DNA from: Bradyrhizobium commune
Lineage (GTDB): Bacteria; Pseudomonadota; Alphaproteobacteria; Rhizobiales; Xanthobacteraceae
Length of the DNA stretch: 64,000 bases
Direction: 5' to 3'
Assembly: GCF_015624505.1 (NCBI RefSeq)
Contig: NZ_CP061379.1
Span: forward strand, 1,984,001 to 2,048,000
Position numbers and translations under genes: made by a program. Each line of letters starts with the position of its first letter. Positions within the stretch are counted from its first letter, which is position 1. Below the pieces are notes generated by a model, which had not been told where the DNA came from, did no database searches, and saw nothing but the letters and a program-made list of their open reading frames with translations. Below, in pieces: positions 34,762-45,942 of this stretch.

Positions 34762-34789
34762 TTGACATCCGGGCTTTGACCGCTATGTT
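34762..34789 (+). promoter_or_regulatory. strong promoter of the ilv leader
   Basis: TTGACA at 34762-34767 and TATGTT at 34784-34789, spaced 16 bases, lie 33 bases before the leader peptide ATG. This is a near-consensus housekeeping promoter. Confidence 0.7.
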
Positions 34790-34821
34790 TCGCGCAACCT
34801 TTGGGAAGCCGAGCGCCTGCC

Positions 34822-34887
34822 ATGCGTAACATTATTACCAAACTCCTTATCGCCGTCGTACCCAGGCACACCGCCGGGGGTGGCTAA
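34822..34887 (+). CDS. ilv operon leader peptide
   Basis: A 21-codon frame beginning MRNIITKLLIAVVPRH and ending with TAA at 34885. Eight of the codons from 4 to 13 are Ile, Leu, Val or Ala (Ile-Ile-Thr-Lys-Leu-Leu-Ile-Ala-Val-Val), as expected of a ribosome that senses charged branched-chain tRNAs. The frame runs into the first of several mutually exclusive hairpins and ends just ahead of a terminator. It lies about 100 bases upstream of ilvI and controls it by attenuation. The peptide itself probably has no other function. Confidence 0.85.
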   Translation: MRNIITKLLIAVVPRHTAGGG

Positions 34888-34939
34888 CTGCCATCCACAT
34901 GACAGGCGGTGTGCATGGGCCCTCTTCGGGGCCTTTTTT
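34866..34939 (+). promoter_or_regulatory. transcription attenuator of ilvI-ilvH
   Basis: GCACACCGCC (34866-34875, inside the leader frame) pairs perfectly with GGCGGTGTGC (34905-34914). A competing stem GGGTGGC/GCCATCC lies between (34878-34896). The terminator is GGCCC/GGGCC at 34918-34933 followed by six T. Stalling on the Ile/Leu/Val codons would cover the first arm and change the folding, which is the logic of classical attenuation. The precise alternative structures are inferred. Confidence 0.75.
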
Positions 34940-34996
34940 ATTTCCCGAACCCGACACGAACAAAATCGCTGGTAACAGCGCATCCGGAGCAAGCCA

Positions 34997-36772
<1,776 letters not shown>

Positions 36773-36776
36773 TACC

Positions 36777-37748
36777 ATGTTCGACTTGAAGGAGCTCGAA
36801 CGGGCACATGCGATCGTGGGGGAGGCGGTGCCGGCAACGCCGGCACGCGGCTGGCCGCTGCTCGCCGCGCGACTCGGCACCGAAATCGTGGTCAAGCACG
36901 AGAACCACACGCCGATCGGCGCCTTCAAGGTGCGTGGCGGGCTGGTCTATCTCGAGCGGCTGAAGCGCGAGCGGCCTAACGTTTCCGGCATCATCTCGGC
37001 GACGCGCGGCAATCACGGCCAGAGCCTGGCCTTTGCCGCTGGTCGACACGGCGTGCCCGCGGTGATCTACGTGCCGCGCGGTAATTCGGTCGAGAAGAAC
37101 CGGGCGATGAAGGCGTTTGGCGCCGAGCTGGTCGAGCACGGCGAGGACTTTCAGGCTGCGCGTGAGGAAGCCGAGCGTCGCGCGCAGTTCGCAGGTCTCC
37201 ATATGGTGCCGTCGTTCCATCCGGATCTGGTGCTGGGCGTTGCGACCTACGCGCTCGAGCTGTTCGGGTCCGCGCCCGATCTCGACGTTCTCTATGTGCC
37301 GATCGGGCAGGGCTCCGGCATCTGCGGCTGCATCATGGCGCGCGACCTGCTTGGCCTGAAGACCGAGATCGTCGGCGTGCAATCGACCGAAGCTCCGTCC
37401 TACGCGCTGTCGTTTGCGGCGGGCAAGATCGTGGCGACCGAGACCAGCAACACGCTCGCCGACGGCATGGCGACGCGAATTCCCGATGCGGATGCGTTTG
37501 CGCTGATCCGCAAGGGCGCCTCGCGCATCGTGCAGGTGACCGACGACGAGGTCGCTGCCGCGATCCGCGCCTATTGGACCGACACGCACAATCTCGCCGA
37601 AGGCGCCGGTGCTGCCGCACTCGCCGCGGCGTTGCAGGAAAAGAGCAAGCTGAAGGGCAGGCGCGTCGGTCTCGTGTTGTCCGGCGGCAATATCGATTTC
37701 GATCTGTTCCGCCGTTGGGTCGGGACGGACGCGCCAGCGATGGCGTGA
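36777..37748 (+). CDS. threonine dehydratase-like PLP enzyme
   Basis: A 323-residue fold-type II PLP enzyme. The cofactor lysine is Lys51 in PIGAFKVRGG, and ATRGNHGQSLAFAAGRHG and PIGQGSGICG form the phosphate and cofactor loops. It lacks the C-terminal ACT domain of biosynthetic IlvA and is similar in length to catabolic TdcB or serine/threonine dehydratases. It begins 5 bases after ilvI and precedes ilvH by 21 bases. It probably supplies 2-oxobutyrate for isoleucine, but it could also act on hydroxyaspartate or serine. The specificity is not determined. Confidence 0.85.
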   Translation: MFDLKELERAHAIVGEAVPATPARGWPLLAARLGTEIVVKHENHTPIGAFKVRGGLVYLERLKRERPNVSGIISATRGNHGQSLAFAAGRHGVPAVIYVPRGNSVEKNRAMKAFGAELVEHGEDFQAAREEAERRAQFAGLHMVPSFHPDLVLGVATYALELFGSAPDLDVLYVPIGQGSGICGCIMARDLLGLKTEIVGVQSTEAPSYALSFAAGKIVATETSNTLADGMATRIPDADAFALIRKGASRIVQVTDDEVAAAIRAYWTDTHNLAEGAGAAALAAALQEKSKLKGRRVGLVLSGGNIDFDLFRRWVGTDAPAMA

Positions 37749-37769
37749 CGGAGACAAGAGGGGACGATC

Positions 37770-38312
37770 ATGAACCAGCCCGCATCCGCCTATTTCATCG
37801 AGGATCGCCACGATCCCAACGAAACGCACACGCTCGCGGTGCTGGTGCAAAACGAGCCCGGCGTGCTCGCGCGCGTCATCGGCCTGTTCTCGGGCCGTGG
37901 CTACAACATCGAGAGCCTCACGGTCTCGGAGACCGAAGCCCAGAAGCACCTGTCGCGCATCACCATCGTCACCACGGGCACGCCGATGGTGATCGAGCAG
38001 ATCAAGCACCAGCTCGACCGCATGATCCCGGTCTATCAGGTCGTCGACATGACGCAGACCAAGCGCTCGATCGAGCGCGAGCTCGCCATGGTGAAGGTGC
38101 GCGGGCAGGGCGAGCACCGCGTCGAGGCGTTGCGGCTCGCGGATGCGTTCCGCGCCCGCGTGATCGACGCCACCACCGAGAGCTTCGTGTTCGAGATCAC
38201 GGGCAATACCGACAAAATCAACCAGTTTATCGACCTGATGCGACCGCTCGGCCTTGTCGAGGTGTCGCGCACCGGCGTGGCCGCGATCGGTCGCGGGCCT
38301 GAAGGGATGTGA
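37770..38312 (+). CDS. ilvH: acetolactate synthase small (regulatory) subunit
   Basis: A 180-residue regulatory subunit that activates the large subunit and mediates feedback inhibition by valine. The N-terminal ACT domain is HTLAVLVQNEPGVLARVIGLFSGRGYNIESLTV, and the C-terminal domain includes TDKINQFIDLMRPLGLVEVSRTGVAAIGRG. It is translated shortly after the dehydratase gene and followed 4 bases later by a methyltransferase gene. Confidence 0.95.
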   Translation: MNQPASAYFIEDRHDPNETHTLAVLVQNEPGVLARVIGLFSGRGYNIESLTVSETEAQKHLSRITIVTTGTPMVIEQIKHQLDRMIPVYQVVDMTQTKRSIERELAMVKVRGQGEHRVEALRLADAFRARVIDATTESFVFEITGNTDKINQFIDLMRPLGLVEVSRTGVAAIGRGPEGM

Positions 38313-38315
38313 GCC

Positions 38316-39011
38316 ATGCTGGCGCGCGACTGGTACTATAACGAGCGGAACCGGATGGGCATCGAGCCCGCGGTTGCGTCGATCTACGACGCCCATGACG
38401 ATGCCGATCTGCGGGCGCGCGCCGCGCTGAAAATGCTGGGGGTCCAGCGCGGCTGGCGCATCGCCGATATCGGCTGCGGCAACGGCGTGCTGGCGACCGA
38501 AGCCGCGCTGATGGGCGCCGAGGTCGACGCCATCGACATCTCCCCGGCGATGCTGGCGCTCGCCGAGATCTACGCCCGCGACCGCAAGGCGCCCGTGCGC
38601 ACGCAATCGGCCGGCCTGCTCAGCTTCTCCTACCGGCCCGAGTCCTACGATCTGATCGTCAGCGAGTTCACGCTGCATCATCTCCCGGATTTCTGGAAGG
38701 TCGTGGCGATGTCGCGGATCTTCCGTGCGCTGAAGCCGGGCGCGAGCTTCTATCTGCGCGACATCGTCTATGCTTCCATGCCCGACGCGGTCGAGCGCGA
38801 CGTCGAGCAATGGGCCGACTACCAGATCAAGAACCACGATTTCTCGCGCGAGAACGTGGTGACGCACATGCGCGACGAATATTCCACCTTCGGCTGGGTG
38901 ATGGAGCGGATGCTGATCGATGTCGGCTTCACGCTGGTCTCGGCCGATTACCACGCGCCGATGCACGGCACTTATCTCTTGCGCAAACCGAAAGCCGGCG
39001 AGCAGGGCTGA
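38316..39011 (+). CDS. class I SAM-dependent methyltransferase
   Basis: A 231-residue methyltransferase. Motif I is IADIGCGNGVLATEAALMGA, followed by VDAIDISPAMLALAEIYA, YDLIVSEFTLHHLPDFWKVVAMSRI and LKPGASFYLRDIV. It resembles UbiE/small-molecule methyltransferases. It starts 4 bases after ilvH, so it is in the ilv transcript, but I know of no role for such a protein in branched-chain amino acid synthesis. A dispersed palindromic element follows. Confidence 0.8.
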   Translation: MLARDWYYNERNRMGIEPAVASIYDAHDDADLRARAALKMLGVQRGWRIADIGCGNGVLATEAALMGAEVDAIDISPAMLALAEIYARDRKAPVRTQSAGLLSFSYRPESYDLIVSEFTLHHLPDFWKVVAMSRIFRALKPGASFYLRDIVYASMPDAVERDVEQWADYQIKNHDFSRENVVTHMRDEYSTFGWVMERMLIDVGFTLVSADYHAPMHGTYLLRKPKAGEQG

Positions 39012-39049
39012 AGCCGTGAGAGCAAACTGCAACGACGACGTAGCTGCGC

Positions 39050-39171
39050 TCCCTCCCCCGCCTGCGGGGGAGGGCTGGGGAGAGGGTGTCTCCACAATCG
39101 AGAACCCCCAAGAGGACAAAGCCCTCACCCGGCGCTTCGCGCCGACCTCTCCCGCCAGCGGGAGAGGTTAG
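39050..39171. repeat. dispersed double-hairpin element (CCCTCCCCCGCCTGCGGGGG type)
   Basis: Hairpin one is CCCTCCCCCGCC TGCGGGGGAGGG at 39051-39074. Hairpin two is ACCTCTCCCGCCAGCGGGAGAGGT at 39145-39168. A GC-rich stem (CGGCGCTTCGCGCCG) lies before the second. I recognise it as a common intergenic repeat of Bradyrhizobium genomes. Its 3' end abuts the EamA gene and provides AGGGAG near its start. Confidence 0.75.
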
Positions 39172-39181
39172 GGAGTTTGGG

Positions 39182-40057
39182 ATGAAGCCGGCCGACATCC
39201 TCATCGCCCTCATGGTGGCGATCATCTGGGGGCTTGCCTTCGTGGCGAGCCGGATCGCGCTCGACGAGTTTTCGCCGGAGCTGATGACGGCGATGCGCTT
39301 CACTATCGCTGCCGTGCCGTGCCTGTTCATTCCCAAGCCGAAGGTCGCCTGGTCGTTCCTGATCGCGATCAGTTTTACGCTGTTTCTCGGCCAGTTCCTC
39401 AGTCAGGCCTACGGCATCGCTCATGGCGTGCCGGTCGGGCTGACCAGCGTCGTGGTGCAGAGCCAGGCGTTGTTCACGATCGGCTTTGCCGCGCTCGCCT
39501 TCGGCGAACGCCCGACGCCTGCCCAGACGCTGGGGATCGTCGTCGCGGCGGCTGGCCTCCTGATGATCTGCGGCACTGTCGGTTATGATTTCAGCATCAC
39601 GGCGTTCGCGGTGCTGATGATCTCGCCGATCAGCTTTGCGATCGGCAACCTGCTGCTGCGCGGCGCGCGCGGCGTGCCGATGTTCGATCTGTTCGCCTGG
39701 CTGTGCCTTGCGACCGCGGTGCCGTTGTTTGCGCTGACGCTGGTCCTCAACGGCCCCGCGCCGACCTGGCAGTCGCTGATCCACATGTCGCTGACGGGCC
39801 TGATCTGCCTGCTGATGATCGGCGCCATCTCAACCAGCATCGCCTATTGGCTATGGGGCCGGCTGCTGCGCGATTATCCCGCAGCGCAAGTCGTGCCGTT
39901 TGCGCTGCTGGTGCCGTTCGTCGGCTCGGCCGCCTCCAGTATCGTGTTCGGCGAACGGTTCGGGCCGTTGCGGCTCGCCGGCATGTTGTCCGTGATCGGC
40001 GGCATCGCGGTGATGGTGCTGGCGCGGCGTCCGCAGCCGCTCGCGAAGACGGCGTGA
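39182..40057 (+). CDS. EamA/DMT family transporter
   Basis: A 291-residue inner-membrane protein with ten predicted helices in two EamA repeats (residues about 5-135 and 145-285). Family motifs are IWGLAFVASRIALDEFSP and GLICLLMIGAISTSIAYWLWGRLLRDYPA. Members export amino acids, purines or other metabolites. It lies after the ilv genes and next to a LysE-type exporter, so amino acid efflux is plausible but unproven. Confidence 0.85.
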   Translation: MKPADILIALMVAIIWGLAFVASRIALDEFSPELMTAMRFTIAAVPCLFIPKPKVAWSFLIAISFTLFLGQFLSQAYGIAHGVPVGLTSVVVQSQALFTIGFAALAFGERPTPAQTLGIVVAAAGLLMICGTVGYDFSITAFAVLMISPISFAIGNLLLRGARGVPMFDLFAWLCLATAVPLFALTLVLNGPAPTWQSLIHMSLTGLICLLMIGAISTSIAYWLWGRLLRDYPAAQVVPFALLVPFVGSAASSIVFGERFGPLRLAGMLSVIGGIAVMVLARRPQPLAKTA

Positions 40058-40064
40058 GGCGAAT

Positions 40065-41820
<1,756 letters not shown>

Positions 41821-41832
41821 GTCGCCATTCTC

Positions 41833-41862
41833 TTGACGTGGCGCGTCGCTGACGCGCTACGT
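41833..41862 (+). promoter_or_regulatory. putative promoter of a small RNA downstream of ilvC
   Basis: TTGACG at 41833-41838, an 18-base spacer and CTACGT at 41857-41862. The same -10 sequence CTACGT occurs in a 17-base-spaced promoter at 61734-61762. Confidence 0.4.
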
Positions 41863-41868
41863 TCGGGA

Positions 41869-41964
41869 CGCGAGAGCGAAAACAAAGAGCTTCGCTGGCC
41901 AAACCAAATCTTAAACCTTCGCGACTATATCTGAGCGGGACCGCAAACAGCGGTCTCGCTCTTT
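41869..41964 (+). ncRNA. candidate small RNA between ilvC and an SDR gene
   Basis: A promoter-like sequence at 41833-41862 and a strong terminator at 41933-41964 would define an RNA of about 95 bases. No open frame or homologous protein lies inside. The 5' part is A-rich (GAGCGAAAACAAAGAGC). I could not identify a known RNA family. It may instead be only the ilvC 3' end. Confidence 0.35.
41933..41964 (+). terminator. terminator downstream of ilvC
   Basis: GAGCGGGACCGC and GCGGTCTCGCTC pair over 12 bases (one G-U) with a 5-base loop, followed by TTT. Confidence 0.75.
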
Positions 41965-42346
41965 CCTTCTCGCGCGAAGCATTGCTGCTTCATTCAAATT
42001 CTTCACGAGTTGAAGTGCTCCCTGAGCATCAAGAACTGACGCTTAAACCACATTCTTGAGCTCACGTCGTTTTCCAGAATTTTTTCACATCCTACGACCG
42101 CCAAAAGCGCTGTGTCCTCAGAGTCTAGGATTCGGCTCTTCATCCGCACTCTGATCTCGCAATCGATCGCATTTTTTGACGTTCGTGCACTGCTTCATCT
42201 TAAGAGCCGACATCTGATGCGCCTTTCTTGCAGCGCGCCAAGGTCTCGAAAAGGCCTATCGGTGCGCGGCTTGAGAACCGGGCGGCATTGCGCTGGCGCG
42301 GCCTCCTCCTACATTGATCGCGGGGCACAAAAGGGGGGGAATGACT
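41965..42346. other. 382-base intergenic region upstream of an SDR gene
   Basis: It is locally less GC-rich than the rest of the window and holds no supported gene. Frames across it lack ribosome sites. It may contain the promoter of the SDR gene and the processed end of the candidate small RNA. TTGACG near 42176 with a poor -10 is the only promoter-like match noticed. Confidence 0.35.
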
Positions 42347-43198
42347 ATGAAATCTGTCGTCGTCACTGGCGCGTCCACCGGCATCGGCTGGGCCATTGCG
42401 AAATTTTTGATCGGGCGCGGCTATCGCGTCTTCGGCAGCGTCCGCAAGCGGACCGACGCCGACCGGCTGAAAGGTGAGTTCGGCGAGAACTTCACGCCGC
42501 TGCTGTTCGACGTCACCGATGAGGCCGCGGTGCTGGCTGCCGCGCGCCAGGTGCGCGAGGCGCTTGCCGGCGAGACGCTGGCGGGCCTCGTCAACAATGC
42601 CGGCATCGCAGTCGCGGGTCCAGTGCTCGAATTGTCGGCCGATGACTTCCGTCGCCAGATGGACATCAACGTCATCGGCCCGGTGATCGCGACGCAGGCC
42701 TTCGGGCCGCTGCTCGGCGCGGACCCGTCGCTGAAGGGGCCGAAGGGGCGGATCGTGATGATCAGCTCGGTCGCGGGCAAAAACGGCAATCCGCTGTCGG
42801 CGCCTTACTGCACCTCCAAGCACGCCGTCGAGGGCCTCTCGGAGAGCCTGCGCCGCGAGCTGATGCTGTTCGGCATCGACGTCATCATCGTCGCGCCCGG
42901 CGCGGTAAAGACGCCGATCTGGAGCAAGGCCGAGGAGATCGATCTGACCGTCTACAAGAATTCGCCCTACCTCCCGGCGCTCAACAAGGTCATGGCGTTC
43001 ATGATGAGCCTCGGCGCGACCGGCCTGCCGGCCGAGCGGATTGCCGAGGTCGTGTTCGAGGCCCTTACGGCAGCAAGTCCCAAGGTGCGCTACCAGATCA
43101 CGCCGGACTGGTTGCGGCATTTCATGACCACGGCGCTGCCCAAGCGCACGGTCGACCGCATCATCGCCAAGCGGCTCGGGCTGTTGCCCCAGGGCTGA
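42347..43198 (+). CDS. SDR family oxidoreductase
   Basis: A 283-residue short-chain dehydrogenase. The cofactor motif is VVVTGASTGIGWAIAKFL, followed by NNAGIAVAGPV, active-site Ser in MISSVAGKNG and catalytic YCTSK. After GAVKTPIW the C-terminal 80 residues are a variable helical part that resembles the retinol/steroid dehydrogenase-like group. GGGGGGA lies 7 bases before the ATG at 42347, while the ATG at 42341 is too close to it. The substrate is unknown. It converges with the ferric-reductase-like gene. Confidence 0.87.
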   Translation: MKSVVVTGASTGIGWAIAKFLIGRGYRVFGSVRKRTDADRLKGEFGENFTPLLFDVTDEAAVLAAARQVREALAGETLAGLVNNAGIAVAGPVLELSADDFRRQMDINVIGPVIATQAFGPLLGADPSLKGPKGRIVMISSVAGKNGNPLSAPYCTSKHAVEGLSESLRRELMLFGIDVIIVAPGAVKTPIWSKAEEIDLTVYKNSPYLPALNKVMAFMMSLGATGLPAERIAEVVFEALTAASPKVRYQITPDWLRHFMTTALPKRTVDRIIAKRLGLLPQG

Positions 43199-43207
43199 CG
43201 CCGGCGT

Positions 43208-43828
43208 TCAGCCCGCCGCGGCCGTCCGTCTGCGCGGATGGGCGGCCATCGCCATCATCCGCAGCGCCATTACAGCGAGCAGCGGAATGAGGAACGCGGC
43301 GTAGGCCGGCAGCGTCGGCACGCGTTTGCCGAACGACACCATGAACTGGAACCAGAGATAATAGCCGCCGACGAGGTGGAGCGCGCGCCAGGCGCGGGGT
43401 CCCAGCAGCGCGACGGTGCGGTCGAACGAGGTCGCGCTCATGGCGATGATGACGGCGTAGCCGATGCCGCCGAAGATGTAGGAGGCGGGCGAGGTCGCCT
43501 CGGCAAAGCCGGCCGGGTCCAATTTCGCGAACACGACGATCGCAACCGCATGAATGGTATGCGAGGCCGCAAAGCTCAGGCCCAGATAGCGGCGGTTGCG
43601 ACGCTGCCAGCGCGTCCAGGCATTGGGCCAGAGCCGCGCTAGCGCGGCGGCACCGAAAGCGAGGCAGAACAGCAGCAGCGAGCTCCGCGCCGTGAAGCGG
43701 ATCACCATCCGCACGCCCTCGACCTCGAACTGCCGCATCGAGGCGATCCACAGGCTGAGCGCGATCAGGCTCACGGCGAGGACGGCAAGCAGCCGCCAGC
43801 CCTCGAACCAGCTTTGACGTTCGGACAT
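43208..43828 (-). CDS. ferric reductase-like transmembrane protein
   Basis: A 206-residue inner-membrane protein with six hydrophobic helices. Histidines in SFAASHTIHAVAIVV and RALHLVGGYYLWFQF fit the haem-ligand pattern of the ferric reductase/MsrQ-type domain. There is no FAD or NAD(P) domain, and no msrP partner lies nearby. It could pass electrons through the membrane to an unknown acceptor. It is divergent from a TetR gene, with two matched operators in the gap. Confidence 0.75.
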   Translation of the reverse strand: MSERQSWFEGWRLLAVLAVSLIALSLWIASMRQFEVEGVRMVIRFTARSSLLLFCLAFGAAALARLWPNAWTRWQRRNRRYLGLSFAASHTIHAVAIVVFAKLDPAGFAEATSPASYIFGGIGYAVIIAMSATSFDRTVALLGPRAWRALHLVGGYYLWFQFMVSFGKRVPTLPAYAAFLIPLLAVMALRMMAMAAHPRRRTAAAG

Positions 43829-43844
43829 GGTTATTGCCCCATTA

Positions 43845-43904
43845 TGTAATCATCGATTACATTTCGAGTCGGTATCGCCGTCAACAGTGTAATCGCCGCT
43901 TACA
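43845..43904. promoter_or_regulatory. two TetR operator sites
   Basis: TGTAATCATCGATTACA (43845-43861) is a perfect 7+3+7 palindrome, and TGTAATCGCCGCTTACA (43888-43904) is a second copy with one mismatch between arms. They lie 43 bases apart in the gap between the two divergent genes. The arms match what a TetR dimer binds, so the divergent TetR gene is the probable ligand-responsive repressor. Confidence 0.7.
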
Positions 43905-43918
43905 TTCACGTTCGGGTG

Positions 43919-44587
43919 ATGCTAGAAGGCGCCGTGCCCGCCCGTCAGACCTCCAAACCCCCCGCCCGTCGCCAGACAGCCGCAGCGCGGCCCTATCATC
44001 ACGGCGACCTCCGCCGCGTGCTGATCGATGCTGCGCTGCAACTGGCGGCCGAGGGCGCCGAGGTCTCCGTGCGCGAGGCCGCGCGTCGCGCGGCGGTGTC
44101 ACCGGGGGCGCCGTTCCGGCACTTCCCCAACCGCGACGCGCTGATGGCGGCAGTGGCCGAGGAGGCGCAGCGGCGCTTTCGTGTCGTGATCGAGGCCGTA
44201 CTGGCAGAAGCGCCGCCAGCCGACCCGCTGGCGCGCTTCCGCGCCTTTGGCCTGGCTTATCTGCGCTGGGCGATGCGCAACCCCGCGCATTTCGAGATCA
44301 TCTCGACGGGGCGCTATTTCGTCCATGGCAGCTCGGCCGAGCTCACCCGCGACAATGCCGAGCTGGTCGCTCTGACCGAGCGGATGCTGGCTGACGCGGC
44401 CGAGCAGGGCCTGTTGCGATCAACCGATCTCAAACGCATCCTGATCGCCGGCCGCGCGCTGATCTACGGTTTTGCCCGGATGAATCTCGATGGCCATTTC
44501 CCGCGCTGGGGTGTGCGGGAGGGTGAGATCGAGTGGATGGCGGAAGGCGTGATCGATCTGTTCATCGCCGGGATCAGCAAGCGCTAG
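43919..44587 (+). CDS. TetR/AcrR family transcriptional regulator
   Basis: A 222-residue repressor. YHHGDLRRVLIDAALQLAAEGAEVSVREAARRAAVSPGAPFRHFPNRDALMAAVAEE is the complete helix-turn-helix, with the YHHG signature seen in many Rhizobiales members. The rest is a TetR ligand-binding domain (WMAEGVIDLFIAGIS at the end). ATG 43919 and GTG 43916 are both possible. It is divergent from the ferric-reductase-like gene. The paired palindromes between them suggest it represses both itself and that gene. Confidence 0.85.
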   Translation: MLEGAVPARQTSKPPARRQTAAARPYHHGDLRRVLIDAALQLAAEGAEVSVREAARRAAVSPGAPFRHFPNRDALMAAVAEEAQRRFRVVIEAVLAEAPPADPLARFRAFGLAYLRWAMRNPAHFEIISTGRYFVHGSSAELTRDNAELVALTERMLADAAEQGLLRSTDLKRILIAGRALIYGFARMNLDGHFPRWGVREGEIEWMAEGVIDLFIAGISKR

Positions 44588-44681
44588 AGGGGGCGGCCGG
44601 TCTGAAATTCCGTCGGATCGGCATTGGCGGGCGATGCCACGCCGCATACACTCGCGGCATATTTTTCACCTCGGTATTTTG

Positions 44682-45674
44682 ATGCGTACGGCGAAGATGG
44701 ATCGACGCACATTTCTTCTCGTGACCGGCTCCGTGCCGATCTGGACGACCCGGGCGCTCGCGCAGGCCGCGCGGCCGGCCATCGGATTCCTTGCCAGCGG
44801 TTCGCCGGCGACTTTCGTCACGGTGGTGACCGGCTTCCTTGAGGGTCTCAAGGCCGCCGGGCTTGTTGAGGGCAGCAACGTCGCCATCGAATATCGTTGG
44901 GCGCAGGGGCAGTTCAATCGGCTGCCCGAGCTCGCGGACGAGCTTGCTCAAAAGCAGGTCAGCGTAATCGTCACGATGGGCGGCAACGTGGCCGCGCTTG
45001 CGGCCAAGCGGGCGACGTCTGCCATTCCGATCGTTTTCCTCACCGGGGACGATCCGGTGTCCACCGGGCTGGTCGAAAGCCTGAACCGGCCCGGCGGCAA
45101 TGTCACGGGCGTGACCTGGCTCGCCGGCGAGCTCGGCGCCAAGAATCTGGAGCTCGTCAGCGAATTGGTGCCGGCTGCGACGACGATCGGCGTGCTGGTG
45201 AATCCGAATCGCCCGACCGCTGACGCCCAGCTCGCAAGCGCAAAGGACGCAGCCAAGGCGATCGGCAAGACGCTGCTCGTGCTCAAGGCCAGCCAAAGGG
45301 ACGATATCGACCAGGCCTTCGCCGAGATCGCGCAGATGCGGGTCGAGGCGCTGTTCGTCACGGTCGATCCGATCTTCATCGTCAATCGCGTCCAGATCAT
45401 CGAGGCGGCTGCAAAGCAGCGGTTGCCGACCCTGTACTTTCAGCGGGAGTTCGTCGATCTGGGCGGGCTCATGAGCTATGGCGCCAGCGCGCACGATGCG
45501 TCACGTCTCGTCGGCGGCTATGCGGCCCGTATCGTCAAAGGTGCCAAGCCGGCGGATCTCCCCGTTCAGCGTTCGACCAAGGTCGAGACAATCGTCAATC
45601 TCAGGACCGCGCGATCCCTCGGCGTGACAATTCCACCGGCCTTGCTGGCTCGTGCCGACGAAGTCATCGAATAG
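44682..45674 (+). CDS. orphan ABC-type substrate-binding protein (PF04392 type)
   Basis: A 330-residue exported protein. DRRTFLLVTGSVPIW looks like a short Tat/Sec signal with an arginine pair. The body reads IGFLASGSPATFVTVVTGFLEGLKAAGL, then IPIVFLTGDDPVSTGLVESLNRPGGNVTGVTWLAGEL, which is typical of the ABC_sub_bind family numerous in Bradyrhizobium. Usually no permease or ATPase is nearby, as here. The ligand is unknown. A related gene lies at 60730-61701. The start is uncertain, and ATG 44697 is also possible. Confidence 0.82.
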   Translation: MRTAKMDRRTFLLVTGSVPIWTTRALAQAARPAIGFLASGSPATFVTVVTGFLEGLKAAGLVEGSNVAIEYRWAQGQFNRLPELADELAQKQVSVIVTMGGNVAALAAKRATSAIPIVFLTGDDPVSTGLVESLNRPGGNVTGVTWLAGELGAKNLELVSELVPAATTIGVLVNPNRPTADAQLASAKDAAKAIGKTLLVLKASQRDDIDQAFAEIAQMRVEALFVTVDPIFIVNRVQIIEAAAKQRLPTLYFQREFVDLGGLMSYGASAHDASRLVGGYAARIVKGAKPADLPVQRSTKVETIVNLRTARSLGVTIPPALLARADEVIE

Positions 45675-45942
45675 GCGGGCGCCGGCGCGAGAGCTCCGTC
45701 GTGCCGGTCGGGGGCCGGAAGCAGGCCTTGCCTGGACGCGGGGCGCGCCAGGGCGGCGTGCGGCTCTTCGTCACCCGCTAACATTAAGCGAAGGTCGCAT
45801 CGTCTCACGCGTTGCCTGTCCGTGACCGTTCCATTACAGTTTTATGACACGGTGCAGCCGGCTGCGCCGGACGCCCTGGCCGTCTCGAGGCCGGCCAGAC
45901 GGCTTGGCATCACCGCGCCGGACCGTGTTCAGCGTGTCGTCA
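45675..45942. other. 268-base intergenic region
   Basis: A GC-rich gap between the orphan binding protein and the sulfatase-like gene. I see no promoter, terminator or small gene that can be supported. The open frame of the next gene runs back to 45844 without a ribosome site. Confidence 0.4.

Noticed and set aside
42112..42477. 121-codon frame before the SDR gene
   Set aside because: No ribosome site, no domain, and its end overlaps the SDR gene in another frame.
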